A DNA stretch of 64,000 bases from Cupriavidus yeoncheonensis (GCF_905397275.1 NZ_CAJPUY010000021.1:1-64000), one strand, 5' to 3'; shown: positions 15,557 through 26,288, counted from the stretch's first letter. Notes: generated from the sequence alone by a model not told the origin. Numbers and translations are program-made.

Positions 15557-17404
15557 ATGTCGCAAGCACTGGCGATCCTCAAGGATGTCTTCGGCTACCA
15601 CGCCTTCCGGGGACGCCAGGGCGAAATCATCGATCATGTCGCATCGGGTGGCGATTGCCTGGTGCTGATGCCGACCGGCGGCGGCAAGTCGCTGTGCTAC
15701 CAGATCCCGGCGCTGCTGCGGCAGCGTGCCGGCGAGGGCGTCGGCATCGTGGTGTCGCCCCTGATCGCGCTGATGCAGGACCAGGTCGCGGCGCTGACCG
15801 AAGCCGGCGTGCGCGCCTGCGTGCTCAATTCCACGCTGACGGGGTCAGAGGCTTCCGCGGTCGAGCGCGACCTGCTGGCGGGCCGGCTGGAGGTTCTCTA
15901 CGTCGCGCCGGAGCGTCTGATGACGCCGCGCTTCCTCGACCTGCTTGAGCGCACGCGTGTCGGACTGTTCGCGATCGACGAGGCGCACTGCGTGTCGCAG
16001 TGGGGCCATGATTTCCGGCCCGAATACATCCAGCTGTCGGTGCTGCACGAGCGTTTCCCGCACGTGCCGCGCATCGCGCTGACCGCCACGGCCGACGCGG
16101 TGACGCGCGACGAGATCATCGAACGCCTGGCGCTTGATGACGCACGTGTCTTCGTCTCCAGCTTCGACCGCCCGAATATCCGCTACCGGATCGTCGAGAA
16201 GGACAATGCCCGGCAGCAGTTGCTGGCCTTCATCAAGGCCGAGCACACGGCCGCCGATGGCACGCATGACAGCGGCATCGTCTATTGCCTGTCGCGCAAG
16301 AAGGTGGAGGACACCGCCGAGTGGCTGCGGGGCCACGGCGTCAATGCGCTGCCCTATCACGCCGGCATGGACGCGGCCACGCGACAGCGTCACCAGGCGC
16401 GCTTTCGTGAAGAGGAAGGCGTGGTGATGGTCGCTACCATCGCTTTCGGCATGGGCATCGACAAGCCGGACGTACGTTTCGTCGCTCACCTGGACCTGCC
16501 CAAGAGCATGGAGGGCTACTACCAGGAAACCGGTCGCGCCGGCCGTGACGGGCTGCCGGCCAATGCCTGGATGGCCTATGGTCTCGGCGACGTGGTGCAG
16601 CAAAAGCGCATGATCGACGAATCCGAGGCCGACGATGCCTTCAAGCGCGTGTCATCGTCGAAGCTCGATGCGTTGCTGGGATTGTGCGAGACCGCGGGCT
16701 GTCGGCGCGTGCGCATCCTGGCCTACTTCGACGAGGCCAGCGAACCCTGCGGCAATTGCGATACCTGCCTGGAGCCGCCTGCCACCTGGGACGGCACGCG
16801 CGAGGCGCAGATGGCGCTGTCGTGCGTCTACCGCACGGGCCAGGCCAGCCGGCTGCACTTCGGTGCCACCCACCTGATCGACGTGCTGCGTGGCAATGCC
16901 TCGGAAAAGATCAAGCAGTGGGGCCATGACAAGGTCTCGACCTTCGGCATCGGCAAGGACCGCACGGTCCATGAATGGCACACCGTCTTTCGCCAGTTGA
17001 TCGCCCAGGGTTTGCTGGTGATCGATCATGGCGGCCACGGCGCGCTGCTGCTGGGGGAGGGCGCGCGCGACGTGCTCAAGGGGGGGCGGCAGATCATCCT
17101 GCGCCGGCAGGCGATGAAGCCAGGCAAGTCCGGCGAACGCGCCGCGCGTGGCACCCGCACCGACCACACCGCGGACATGGACGCCGACACGCTGGCCAAC
17201 TGGGAAGCGCTGCGCCGGTGGCGCACCGAGGCTGCGCGCGAGCACGGCGTGCCGGCCTACGTCATCTTCCACGATGCCACGCTGGCCGAACTGGCCCGGA
17301 CCGCGCCAGACTCACTGGCGGCCATGGAAGGCATTCCCGGGATTGGCGCATCCAAGCTCGAGCGCTACGGCCAGGCCATCGTCGACACCCTGAGCAGGGT
17401 CTAG
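15557..17404 (+). CDS. recQ: ATP-dependent DNA helicase RecQ
   Basis: This 3'-5' helicase acts in recombination repair and replication restart. From residue 1 one sees FGYHAFRGRQGEIIDH, the Walker A MPTGGGKSLCYQIPAL, the DEAH box with IDEAHCVSQWGHDFRPEY, the helicase C-terminal domain with QETGRAGRDG, the zinc-binding cysteines CGNCDTC, a winged-helix part, and a C-terminal HRDC domain ending in GIPGIGASKLERYG. From the ATG at 15557 it has 615 residues, close to the 609 of Escherichia coli; another in-frame ATG at 15518 is possible. No strong ribosome site is visible before either. Confidence 0.95.
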   Translation: MSQALAILKDVFGYHAFRGRQGEIIDHVASGGDCLVLMPTGGGKSLCYQIPALLRQRAGEGVGIVVSPLIALMQDQVAALTEAGVRACVLNSTLTGSEASAVERDLLAGRLEVLYVAPERLMTPRFLDLLERTRVGLFAIDEAHCVSQWGHDFRPEYIQLSVLHERFPHVPRIALTATADAVTRDEIIERLALDDARVFVSSFDRPNIRYRIVEKDNARQQLLAFIKAEHTAADGTHDSGIVYCLSRKKVEDTAEWLRGHGVNALPYHAGMDAATRQRHQARFREEEGVVMVATIAFGMGIDKPDVRFVAHLDLPKSMEGYYQETGRAGRDGLPANAWMAYGLGDVVQQKRMIDESEADDAFKRVSSSKLDALLGLCETAGCRRVRILAYFDEASEPCGNCDTCLEPPATWDGTREAQMALSCVYRTGQASRLHFGATHLIDVLRGNASEKIKQWGHDKVSTFGIGKDRTVHEWHTVFRQLIAQGLLVIDHGGHGALLLGEGARDVLKGGRQIILRRQAMKPGKSGERAARGTRTDHTADMDADTLANWEALRRWRTEAAREHGVPAYVIFHDATLAELARTAPDSLAAMEGIPGIGASKLERYGQAIVDTLSRV

Positions 17405-17425
17405 GCACATCGGGTGACACGTCGG

Positions 17426-17446
17426 GTATACGGCTTGACCGTATAC
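17426..17446. promoter_or_regulatory. Inverted repeat over the str promoter, possible operator
   Basis: GTATACGG (17426-17433) and CCGTATAC (17439-17446) form a perfect 8-base inverted repeat with a 5-base spacer. The right half overlaps the -35 box TTGACC of the str promoter. There is no T-run, so it is not a recQ terminator. Its size suits binding of a dimeric regulator, which is inference. Confidence 0.5.
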
Positions 17447-17463
17447 GATTCCGCTGCTACCAT
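17435..17463 (+). promoter_or_regulatory. Promoter of the str operon
   Basis: The -35 box TTGACC (17435-17440) and the -10 box TACCAT (17458-17463) are 17 bases apart. Transcription should start near 17470, which gives rpsL a leader of about 267 bases. The rest of the gap to 17736 holds no gene and little clear structure. Confidence 0.75.
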
Positions 17464-17736
17464 GCCAGATTCGAGTTTTTGGCTTTGGATTTCGCTCGCC
17501 CGTCGGATATGTGGACTTTGATCCGCAGCCGGCAAGCCTTCCGGATGACTTCTTGCAGTCCGGCGGCGGCAGATGCGGGATCCGGGTGCCGGCTCGCGCT
17601 CTTTGGAATGCTGTTACCGCACAGTCCCCTCCCTTGAGCGCCCGCTCACCTCTCCCGCCCAAAACCCGTAGTTGCCTCTTTCCCCGGTCCTGCCGGCGTG
17701 AGGGGTGTTTTTCGTAAAACCAAGCTGGATTGAACA

Positions 17737-18114
17737 ATGCCAACTATCAACCAACTGGTTCGCAAGCCGCGCGTCTCTGAAGTCATCAAGAGCAAGAGCC
17801 CGGCACTTGAGAACTGCCCGCAGCGTCGCGGCGTGTGCACCCGCGTGTACACCACGACGCCGAAGAAGCCGAACTCGGCACTGCGTAAGGTCGCCAAGGT
17901 GCGCCTGACCAACGGTTTCGAAGTGATTTCGTACATCGGCGGTGAAGGCCACAACCTGCAGGAACACTCGGTCGTGCTGATCCGCGGCGGCCGTGTGAAG
18001 GATCTGCCGGGTGTGCGTTACCACATCGTCCGTGGCTCGCTGGACCTGCAAGGCGTGAAGGACCGCAAGCAGGCCCGTTCGAAGTACGGTGCGAAGCGTC
18101 CGAAGGCTGCCTAA
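17737..18114 (+). CDS. rpsL: 30S ribosomal protein S12
   Basis: This 125-residue decoding-centre protein contacts helices 18 and 44 of 16S rRNA. The hallmark RVYTTTPKKPNSALRK and EHSVVLIRGGRVKDLPGVRY are present. Lys43 and Lys88 are the residues of streptomycin-sensitive strains, and Asp89, the usual methylthiolation target, is kept. It is the first gene of the str operon and sits behind a long leader. Confidence 0.99.
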   Translation: MPTINQLVRKPRVSEVIKSKSPALENCPQRRGVCTRVYTTTPKKPNSALRKVAKVRLTNGFEVISYIGGEGHNLQEHSVVLIRGGRVKDLPGVRYHIVRGSLDLQGVKDRKQARSKYGAKRPKAA

Positions 18115-18271
18115 GCTTTCAGAGCAAGCAACAAGCGATGGCCGCAGGCGATGTTCGTCATGCAGCTGTCAACAGGCGGCGGTACAACGGAGCGTTTTTG
18201 TGCACCGTGCCGTCGAGTAAGTGGTCACCCGGCGAATTTGCTGCAAATGAATGCAAGCTAGTTGGTGGCCG

Positions 18272-18299
18272 GAGAGCGGGAACAATTGACCGCGCTCTC
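18272..18299 (+). promoter_or_regulatory. Hairpin before rpsG, possible S7 operator
   Basis: GAGAGCG (18272-18278) pairs with CGCTCTC (18293-18299) around a 14-base loop, about 10 bases before the rpsG ribosome site. In Escherichia coli S7 represses translation from the rpsL-rpsG gap. The equivalence is inferred from position only. The gap here is about 207 bases. Confidence 0.35.
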
Positions 18300-18321
18300 A
18301 ACTGAATCTAAAGGAAAAAAG

Positions 18322-18792
18322 ATGCCACGTCGTCGTGAAGTCCCCAAGCGGGATGTTCTGCCTGATCCGAAGTTCGGTAACGTTGAAGTTGCCAAGTTCA
18401 TGAACGTGCTGATGCTGGACGGCAAGAAGTCGGTTGCCGAACGTATCGTGTACGGCGCGTTCGACCAGATCGAAAAGAAGGCAGGCAAGGCCCCCATCGA
18501 AGTGTTTTCCGTTGCGATCAACAACGTGAAGCCGGTGGTGGAAGTGAAGAGCCGTCGCGTGGGCGGCGCCAACTATCAGGTTCCGGTCGAAGTCCGTCCG
18601 TCGCGTCGTTTGGCATTGGCGATGCGTTGGTTGCGCGAGGCCGCGAAGAAACGCAGCGAGAAGTCGATGGCGCTGCGCCTGGCAGGTGAGCTGCTGGAAG
18701 CATCGGAAGGCCGTGGCGGCGCGATGAAGAAGCGCGACGAAGTGCACCGCATGGCCGAAGCCAACAAGGCGTTCTCGCATTTCCGCTTCTAA
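18322..18792 (+). CDS. rpsG: 30S ribosomal protein S7
   Basis: This 156-residue primary assembly protein of the small-subunit head lies near the E site. It begins MPRRREVPKRDVLPDPKFG and contains MLDGKKSVAERIVYGAFD and RRVGGANYQVPVEV, all typical. The ATG at 18322 follows an AAAGGA ribosome site; an upstream in-frame start at 18262 lies in the spacer and is rejected. It is the second gene of the str operon. Confidence 0.98.
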   Translation: MPRRREVPKRDVLPDPKFGNVEVAKFMNVLMLDGKKSVAERIVYGAFDQIEKKAGKAPIEVFSVAINNVKPVVEVKSRRVGGANYQVPVEVRPSRRLALAMRWLREAAKKRSEKSMALRLAGELLEASEGRGGAMKKRDEVHRMAEANKAFSHFRF

Positions 18793-18821
18793 AGCGCGCG
18801 AAAACACTGTTGGTTGCCGGG

Positions 18822-18849
18822 CGGGCTGTGTTTGTACACATCTCGCCCG
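18822..18849 (+). promoter_or_regulatory. Hairpin between rpsG and fusA
   Basis: CGGGC plus TGTG (18822-18830) pair with CACA and GCCCG (18837-18849). A bulge TCTC lies on the 3' side, and TTTGTGTT follows. It could be a weak attenuator or a stability element; read-through to fusA is expected in this operon. Confidence 0.4.
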
Positions 18850-18909
18850 TTTGTGTTAAGGGCGCGCGGCATGAGATGCCGGCGCCTCATGGACGAATAG
18901 AGGATTAAA

Positions 18910-21018
<2,109 letters not shown>

Positions 21019-21096
21019 TTGGAAGTTTGCCGCCGCGCCAGCCGGTGCGGCGGCGCGATGAAACAACAAGATTGCATTCCTATCAGGAGCTGAAAA

Positions 21097-22287
21097 ATGG
21101 CAAAGGAAAAGTTCGAGCGGACTAAGCCGCACGTGAACGTTGGTACGATTGGTCACGTTGACCATGGCAAGACCACGCTGACCGCAGCGATCGCCACGGT
21201 GCTGGCAGCCAAGTTTGGCGGTGCCGCCAAGAAGTACGACGAAATCGACGCAGCGCCGGAAGAGAAGGCACGCGGTATTACCATCAATACCGCCCACGTC
21301 GAGTACGAAACGGCCAACCGCCACTACGCGCACGTTGACTGCCCGGGCCACGCCGACTATGTGAAGAACATGATCACGGGTGCCGCCCAGATGGACGGCG
21401 CGATCCTGGTTTGCTCGGCCGCTGACGGCCCGATGCCGCAAACGCGCGAGCACATCCTGCTGGCCCGTCAGGTTGGCGTGCCGTACATCATCGTGTTCCT
21501 GAACAAGTGCGACATGGTGGACGACGCTGAACTGCTCGAGCTGGTCGAGATGGAAGTTCGCGAGCTGCTGTCGAAGTACGACTTCCCGGGCGACGACACC
21601 CCGATCATCAAGGGTTCGGCCAAGCTGGCGCTGGAAGGCGACAAGGGCGAACTGGGCGAAGTGGCCATCATGAACCTGGCCGACGCCCTGGACACCTACA
21701 TCCCGACGCCGGAGCGCGCCGTGGACGGTACGTTCCTGATGCCGGTGGAAGACGTGTTCTCGATCTCGGGTCGCGGCACCGTGGTGACCGGCCGTATCGA
21801 GCGTGGCGTGGTCAAGGTCGGCGAAGAAATCGAAATCGTTGGTATCAAGCCGACGGTCAAGACCACCTGCACCGGCGTGGAAATGTTCCGCAAGCTGCTG
21901 GACCAGGGCCAGGCTGGCGACAACGTCGGTCTGCTGCTGCGCGGCACCAAGCGTGAAGACGTCGAGCGCGGCCAAGTGCTGTGCAAGCCGGGTTCGATCA
22001 AGCCGCACACCCACTTCACCGGCGAGGTGTACATTCTGTCGAAGGACGAAGGTGGCCGTCACACCCCGTTCTTCAACAACTACCGCCCGCAGTTCTACTT
22101 CCGTACCACCGACGTGACCGGCTCGATCGAGCTGCCGGCGGACAAGGAAATGGTGATGCCGGGTGACAACGTGTCGATCACCGTCAAGCTGATCGCCCCG
22201 ATCGCCATGGAAGAAGGCCTGCGCTTCGCTATCCGCGAAGGTGGCCGTACCGTCGGCGCCGGTGTCGTGGCAAAGATCCTCGACTAA
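21097..22287 (+). CDS. tuf: Elongation factor Tu (second copy)
   Basis: The protein is identical to the one encoded at 749-1939, and the DNA agrees wherever it was compared. Identity stops within a few bases of the start and stop codons, since the flanking sequences are unrelated. It has the same GTPase motifs (GHVDHGKT, DCPGH, NKCD) and 396 residues. AGGAG precedes the ATG. This is the str-operon copy, following fusA and leading into rpsJ. Two recombining tuf genes are usual in proteobacteria. Confidence 0.99.
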   Translation: MAKEKFERTKPHVNVGTIGHVDHGKTTLTAAIATVLAAKFGGAAKKYDEIDAAPEEKARGITINTAHVEYETANRHYAHVDCPGHADYVKNMITGAAQMDGAILVCSAADGPMPQTREHILLARQVGVPYIIVFLNKCDMVDDAELLELVEMEVRELLSKYDFPGDDTPIIKGSAKLALEGDKGELGEVAIMNLADALDTYIPTPERAVDGTFLMPVEDVFSISGRGTVVTGRIERGVVKVGEEIEIVGIKPTVKTTCTGVEMFRKLLDQGQAGDNVGLLLRGTKREDVERGQVLCKPGSIKPHTHFTGEVYILSKDEGGRHTPFFNNYRPQFYFRTTDVTGSIELPADKEMVMPGDNVSITVKLIAPIAMEEGLRFAIREGGRTVGAGVVAKILD

Positions 22288-22365
22288 GCAACTTCCTGGG
22301 ACATGCCCGTGGGCATGTCCCCTTTGAACCGGGCACATTGCCCATCGCTCTTTTAAGGAAATATC

Positions 22366-22674
22366 ATGCAGAACCAGAAGATCCGTATCCGCCTGAAGGC
22401 TTTCGACTATCGCCTGATTGACCAGTCGGCTGCCGAAATCGTGGATACCGCCAAGCGTACCGGCGCGATCGTCAAGGGCCCGGTGCCCCTGCCGACCCGC
22501 ATCCAGCGCTTTGACATCCTGCGTTCGCCGCACGTCAACAAGACCAGCCGCGATCAGTTCGAGATCCGCACCCACCAGCGCCTGATGGACATCGTCGACC
22601 CGACCGACAAGACCGTTGACGCGCTGATGAAGCTCGACCTGCCGGCAGGCGTGGATGTCGAGATCAAGGTGTAA
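22366..22674 (+). CDS. rpsJ: 30S ribosomal protein S10
   Basis: This 102-residue small-subunit head protein is also NusE, a partner of NusB and NusG in antitermination. The signature GPVPLPTRIQRFDILRSPHV is clear. AAGGAA precedes the ATG. In Escherichia coli rpsJ leads the S10 operon. Here it is 78 bases behind tuf and is followed by a terminator and a 540-base gap before rplC, so it belongs transcriptionally to the str operon. Confidence 0.98.
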   Translation: MQNQKIRIRLKAFDYRLIDQSAAEIVDTAKRTGAIVKGPVPLPTRIQRFDILRSPHVNKTSRDQFEIRTHQRLMDIVDPTDKTVDALMKLDLPAGVDVEIKV

Positions 22675-22713
22675 TCATGCTTCGGGCCGCGCCAGCGGCC
22701 TGCTGCAGGAAGA

Positions 22714-22745
22714 AACGGCGAACTTCGGTTCGCCGTTTTTGTTTT
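22714..22745 (+). terminator. Terminator after rpsJ with a UUCG tetraloop
   Basis: AACGGCGAAC (22714-22723) and GTTCGCCGTT (22728-22737) form a perfect 10-base stem closed by the very stable C(TTCG)G loop, followed by TTTTTGTTTT. It ends the str operon and cuts rpsJ off from the S10 genes. Confidence 0.92.
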
Positions 22746-22796
22746 GCGGCTGACAGACGCGCCTCGCGTGGGTCAGCCTCGCCCGCGCCGCCGCAA

Positions 22797-22931
22797 GGTC
22801 TCGGCCTCGTCGAGCGCGCGGAGCCGGTAGGCGACCACCTGCTGATCGTTGGGGCCGTCGAAGACGTCGCGGCATCAGACGGCGAACCGCTGGTGTTTTA
22901 CGGCGGGGATTTCGTTCGCCTCGCGGCCTGA
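22797..22931 (+). pseudogene. C-terminal remnant of a flavin-reductase-like gene
   Basis: The frame reads about 44 residues ending at a TGA, including PVGDHLLIVGAVEDVA and GEPLVFYGGDFVRL. This resembles the last strands of the flavin reductase (FMN-binding split barrel) family, where G-D-H, I-G-x-V and a PL-Y-GG--RL ending are typical. Whole members have about 160-200 residues. Upstream the frame runs through the rpsJ terminator with no further similarity, so the gene is truncated. The family call is from memory of the pattern and is moderate. Confidence 0.5.
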
Positions 22932-23039
22932 ACGGAGTGCATCGGCGGCTATCGCGCCGCCGAAAGTCTGCTTCGCGCCGCAATTTGCCCGGATGCTGTG
23001 GTTGAAGGCGCAACTCCAGGCGGAATTCGGCAATTCATG

Positions 23040-23068
23040 TTGCCCTTTCCAAAGCACTGGGCTATAGT
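23040..23068 (+). promoter_or_regulatory. Promoter of the S10 operon (rplC onward)
   Basis: The -35 box TTGCCC (23040-23045) and the -10 box TATAGT (23063-23068) are 17 bases apart. Transcription should start near 23075. The leader to 23214 contains a small ACCCG/CGGGT hairpin. The promoter follows the rpsJ terminator and the gene remnant. Confidence 0.78.
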
Positions 23069-23214
23069 GTAAGGCTACCCGTTTCTCCGGGTGGTGGGTT
23101 GGCCGTTTTGGCCTCGCGCAGTCTTTTTAGCGCAACCCGACAGCGCAACTGCGCAAACACAGTTTTCGTGTATCAATCAGCCCCGGCCAATCGCAGCTGG
23201 GAATGGAGCAAACC

Positions 23215-23865
23215 ATGAGCCTTGGCCTTGTAGGTCGCAAGGTTGGCATGACCCGTATTTTCACGGACGACGGTGATTCGATTCCCGTTACCGTGGTCGA
23301 GGTCGGCGACAACCGCGTGACGCAAATCAAGACGGACGAGACCGACGGTTACACCGCCGTTCAAGTCACCTTCGGCGCCCGACGCGCAAGCCGCGTTACC
23401 AAGCCGCTGGCGGGTCATCTCGCCAAAGCCGGCGTGGAAGCTGGCGAAATCATCCGCGAATTCCGTATCGATGCAGCCAAGGCTGCCGAACTGCAAGCTG
23501 GCGGTTCGCTGTCGGTCGACCTGTTCGAAGTCGGTCAGAAGATCGACGTGCAGGGCGTGTCCATCGGTAAGGGCTACGCCGGTACCATCAAGCGCTATCA
23601 CTTCGCCTCCGGCCGTGCCTCCCACGGTAACTCGCGCTCGCACAACGTGCCGGGCTCGATCGGTATGGCGCAGGATCCGGGCCGCGTGTTCCCGGGCAAG
23701 CGCATGACCGGTCACCTGGGCGATGTCACCCGCACCGTGCAGAACCTGGAGATCGCCAAGATCGACGCAGAGCGCAAGCTGCTGCTGGTCAAGGGCGCGA
23801 TCCCCGGCTCCAAGGGCGGCAAGGTCATCGTTACCCCGGCCGTCAAGGCCAAAGCCAAAGCTTAA
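23215..23865 (+). CDS. rplC: 50S ribosomal protein L3
   Basis: This 216-residue early-assembly protein reaches toward the peptidyl transferase centre. The start SLGLVGRKVGMTRIFTDDG and the region SHGNSRSHNVPGSIGMAQDP are typical; the glutamine in the latter is the usual PrmB methylation site. The ATG at 23215 follows GGAG (23205-23208); an ATG four codons upstream is rejected. It is the first gene of this S10 operon because rpsJ is detached. Confidence 0.98.
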   Translation: MSLGLVGRKVGMTRIFTDDGDSIPVTVVEVGDNRVTQIKTDETDGYTAVQVTFGARRASRVTKPLAGHLAKAGVEAGEIIREFRIDAAKAAELQAGGSLSVDLFEVGQKIDVQGVSIGKGYAGTIKRYHFASGRASHGNSRSHNVPGSIGMAQDPGRVFPGKRMTGHLGDVTRTVQNLEIAKIDAERKLLLVKGAIPGSKGGKVIVTPAVKAKAKA

Positions 23866-23877
23866 GGAGCGCATGTA

Positions 23878-24498
23878 ATGGAACTCAAGCTCCTCCAGGA
23901 CAATGGCCAGATCGGCGCGGGCGTAGACGCTTCGCCCGAAGTGTTCGGCCGTGACTACAACGAGGCCCTCGTTCACCAGATCGTCGTCGCTTACCAGGCC
24001 AACGCTCGCAGCGGTAACCGTAAGCAGAAGGATCGTGAAGAGGTCAAGCACACGACCAAGAAGCCGTGGCGCCAGAAGGGTACGGGCCGTGCTCGTGCCG
24101 GTATGTCTTCCTCGCCGCTGTGGCGCGGGGGCGGCCGTATCTTCCCGAATTCGCCGGAAGAGAACTTCACCCAGAAGGTCAACAAGAAGATGTTCCGTGC
24201 CGGCATGCGCTCGATTTACTCGCAGCTCGCACGTGAAGGCCGTATCAATGTGGTGGACGGTTTCACCGTCGACGCGCCCAAGACCAAGCTCTTGGCCGAC
24301 AAGTTCAAGGCCATGGGCCTGGACTCGGTGCTGATCATCACCGACAGCCTCGACGAAAACCTCTACCTGGCTTCGCGCAACCTGCCGCACGTGGCAGTTG
24401 TCGAGCCGCGCCAGGCTGACCCGCTGTCGCTCGTGCACTACAAGAAGGTGCTGGTGACCAAGGCAGCCGTCGCGCAGATCGAGGAGTTGCTGAAATGA
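23878..24498 (+). CDS. rplD: 50S ribosomal protein L4
   Basis: This 206-residue protein lines the peptide exit tunnel with an extended loop. In enterobacteria it also controls its own operon. The tunnel-loop motif [21 protein letters not shown] is present near residue 62. It follows rplC by 12 bases and overlaps rplW by 4 bases (ATGA), which implies translational coupling. The L4-responsive leader of Escherichia coli cannot be assumed, since rpsJ and its leader are separated here. Confidence 0.98.
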
Positions 24499-24809
24499 CG
24501 CAAGTAGCCAAGAACGATCATCGTTTGATGCAGGTGCTGCTCGCGCCGGTGGTTTCCGAAAAGGCAACCCTGGTCGCCGACAAGAACGAACAAGTCGTGT
24601 TCGAAGTGGCTCGCGATGCCAACAAGGCAGAAGTGAAGGCCGCCGTCGAACTGCTGTTCAAGGTCGAGGTGCAGTCCGTTCAGATCCTGAACCAGAAGGG
24701 CAAGCAAAAGCGCTTTGGCCGTTTCATGGGGCGTCGCAACCACGTGAAGAAGGCCTACGTTTCGCTGAAGCCGGGTCAGGAAATCAATTTTGAAGCGGAG
24801 GCCAAGTAA
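24495..24809 (+). CDS. rplW: 50S ribosomal protein L23
   Basis: This 104-residue protein at the tunnel exit is the docking point for trigger factor and the signal recognition particle. It carries [13 protein letters not shown] near the start and [21 protein letters not shown] in the C-terminal half, as expected. The start overlaps the rplD stop by 4 bases. rplB follows after 2 bases, so rplD-rplW-rplB form a tightly coupled block. Confidence 0.97.
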
Positions 24810-24811
24810 TC

Positions 24812-25642
24812 ATGGCACTCGTCAAGACCAAGCCGACTTCCCCGGGTCGTCGCTCGATGGTGAAGGTGGTCAACAAGGACCTTCACAAGGGCGCTCCCCA
24901 CGCTCCGCTGCTGGAAAAGCAATTCCAGAAGTCGGGTCGTAACAACAATGGTCATATCACCACCCGCCACAAGGGCGGTGGTCATAAGCACCACTACCGC
25001 GTGGTCGACTTCAAGCGCAACGACAAGGACGGCATCGCCGCCAAGGTCGAGCGCCTGGAATACGATCCGAACCGCAGCGCGAACATTGCGCTGGTGCTCT
25101 TCGCCGACGGCGAGCGCCGCTACATCATCGCCACCAAGGGCATGGTTGCTGGCCAGGCGCTGCTGAACGGCGCGGAAGCCCCGATCAAGGCTGGCAACAA
25201 CCTGCCGATCCGCAACATTCCGGTTGGTACCACGATCAACAACGTGGAAATCCTGCCGGGCAAGGGCGCCCAGATCGCCCGTGCTGCTGGCGGTTCCGCC
25301 GTGCTGCTGGCTCGCGAAGGCCTGTACGCTCAGGTGCGTCTGCGCTCCGGTGAAGTGCGTCGTGTGCACATCGAGTGCCGCGCCACCATCGGTGAAGTGG
25401 GCAACGAAGAGCACAGCCTGCGCGTCATCGGCAAGGCCGGTGCGACCCGTTGGCGCGGTATCCGCCCGACGGTCCGCGGCGTTGTGATGAACCCGGTCGA
25501 CCACCCGCACGGTGGTGGCGAGGGCAAGACCGCTGCCGGTCGCGATCCTGTGTCGCCGTGGGGTACCCCGGCCAAGGGCTACCGCACCCGCAGCAACAAG
25601 CGCACGGACAGCATGATCGTCCAGAAGCGCCACAAGCGCTAA
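24812..25642 (+). CDS. rplB: 50S ribosomal protein L2
   Basis: This 276-residue protein is among the most conserved ribosomal proteins and is required for subunit association and peptidyl transferase activity. The signature GGGEGKTAAGRDPVSPWGTP (about residues 231-250) follows NPVDHPHG, which holds the conserved histidine. The N-terminal GRNNNGHITTRHKGGGHKH is also typical. It begins 2 bases after rplW. Confidence 0.99.
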   Translation: MALVKTKPTSPGRRSMVKVVNKDLHKGAPHAPLLEKQFQKSGRNNNGHITTRHKGGGHKHHYRVVDFKRNDKDGIAAKVERLEYDPNRSANIALVLFADGERRYIIATKGMVAGQALLNGAEAPIKAGNNLPIRNIPVGTTINNVEILPGKGAQIARAAGGSAVLLAREGLYAQVRLRSGEVRRVHIECRATIGEVGNEEHSLRVIGKAGATRWRGIRPTVRGVVMNPVDHPHGGGEGKTAAGRDPVSPWGTPAKGYRTRSNKRTDSMIVQKRHKR

Positions 25643-25664
25643 TCGGTAGGTAGGAGCTAAAGAT

Positions 25665-25940
25665 ATGACTCGTTCCGCTAAAAAGGGTCCGTTCTGCGAC
25701 GCCCACCTGCTGAAGAAGGTGGAAACGGCCGCAGGCGGCAAGGACAAGAAGCCCATCAAGACGTGGTCGCGCCGCTCGACCATCATGCCGGAATTCATTG
25801 GCCTGACGATCGCCGTGCACAACGGCCGTCAACACGTGCCGGTGTATGTCACGGAAAACATGGTTGGCCACAAGCTCGGCGAATTTGCGCTCACCCGCAC
25901 GTTCAAGGGCCACGCGGCTGACAAGAAAGCGAAGAGGTAA
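25665..25940 (+). CDS. rpsS: 30S ribosomal protein S19
   Basis: This 91-residue small-subunit head protein forms a complex with S13 and touches the intersubunit bridge. The start TRSAKKGPFCDAHLLKKVE and the pattern TWSRRSTIMPEFIGLTIAVH are diagnostic. AGGAGC lies 9 bases before the ATG. It is 22 bases after rplB, with rplV 9 bases downstream. Confidence 0.98.
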   Translation: MTRSAKKGPFCDAHLLKKVETAAGGKDKKPIKTWSRRSTIMPEFIGLTIAVHNGRQHVPVYVTENMVGHKLGEFALTRTFKGHAADKKAKR

Positions 25941-25949
25941 GGTGCCATC

Positions 25950-26279
25950 ATGGAAGTGAAAGCGATTCATCGCGGTGCCCGCATCTCCGCCCAGAAGACG
26001 CGCCTGGTCGCTGACCAGATCCGTGGTCTGCCGATCGAGCGCGCGCTCAATGTCCTGGCTTTCAGCCCGAAGAAGGCTGCTGGGATCGTGAAGAAGGTGG
26101 TCGAATCGGCCATCGCCAACGCCGAGCACAACGAAGGCGCCGACATCGACGAACTGAAGGTCAAATCGATCTTCGTCGACAAGGCAACCTCGCTCAAGCG
26201 CTTCACGGCACGGGCAAAGGGCCGCGGCAACCGTATCGAGAAACAAACTTGTCACATCACTGTGACGCTCGGCAACTAA
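25950..26279 (+). CDS. rplV: 50S ribosomal protein L22
   Basis: This 109-residue protein has a beta-hairpin that lines the exit tunnel next to L4 and is a site of macrolide-resistance changes. The family C-terminal signature KRFTARAKGRGNRIEKQTCH is present and looks wild type. The order rpsS-rplV-rpsC matches the universal S10 operon, with 9-base gaps on both sides. Confidence 0.98.
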   Translation: MEVKAIHRGARISAQKTRLVADQIRGLPIERALNVLAFSPKKAAGIVKKVVESAIANAEHNEGADIDELKVKSIFVDKATSLKRFTARAKGRGNRIEKQTCHITVTLGN

Positions 26280-26288
26280 GGAGTCACG

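Noticed and set aside
22675..23013. Minus-strand 112-codon frame in the rpsJ-rplC gap
   Set aside because: It is arginine-rich, has no family features, and is antisense to both the terminator and the flavin-reductase-like remnant.
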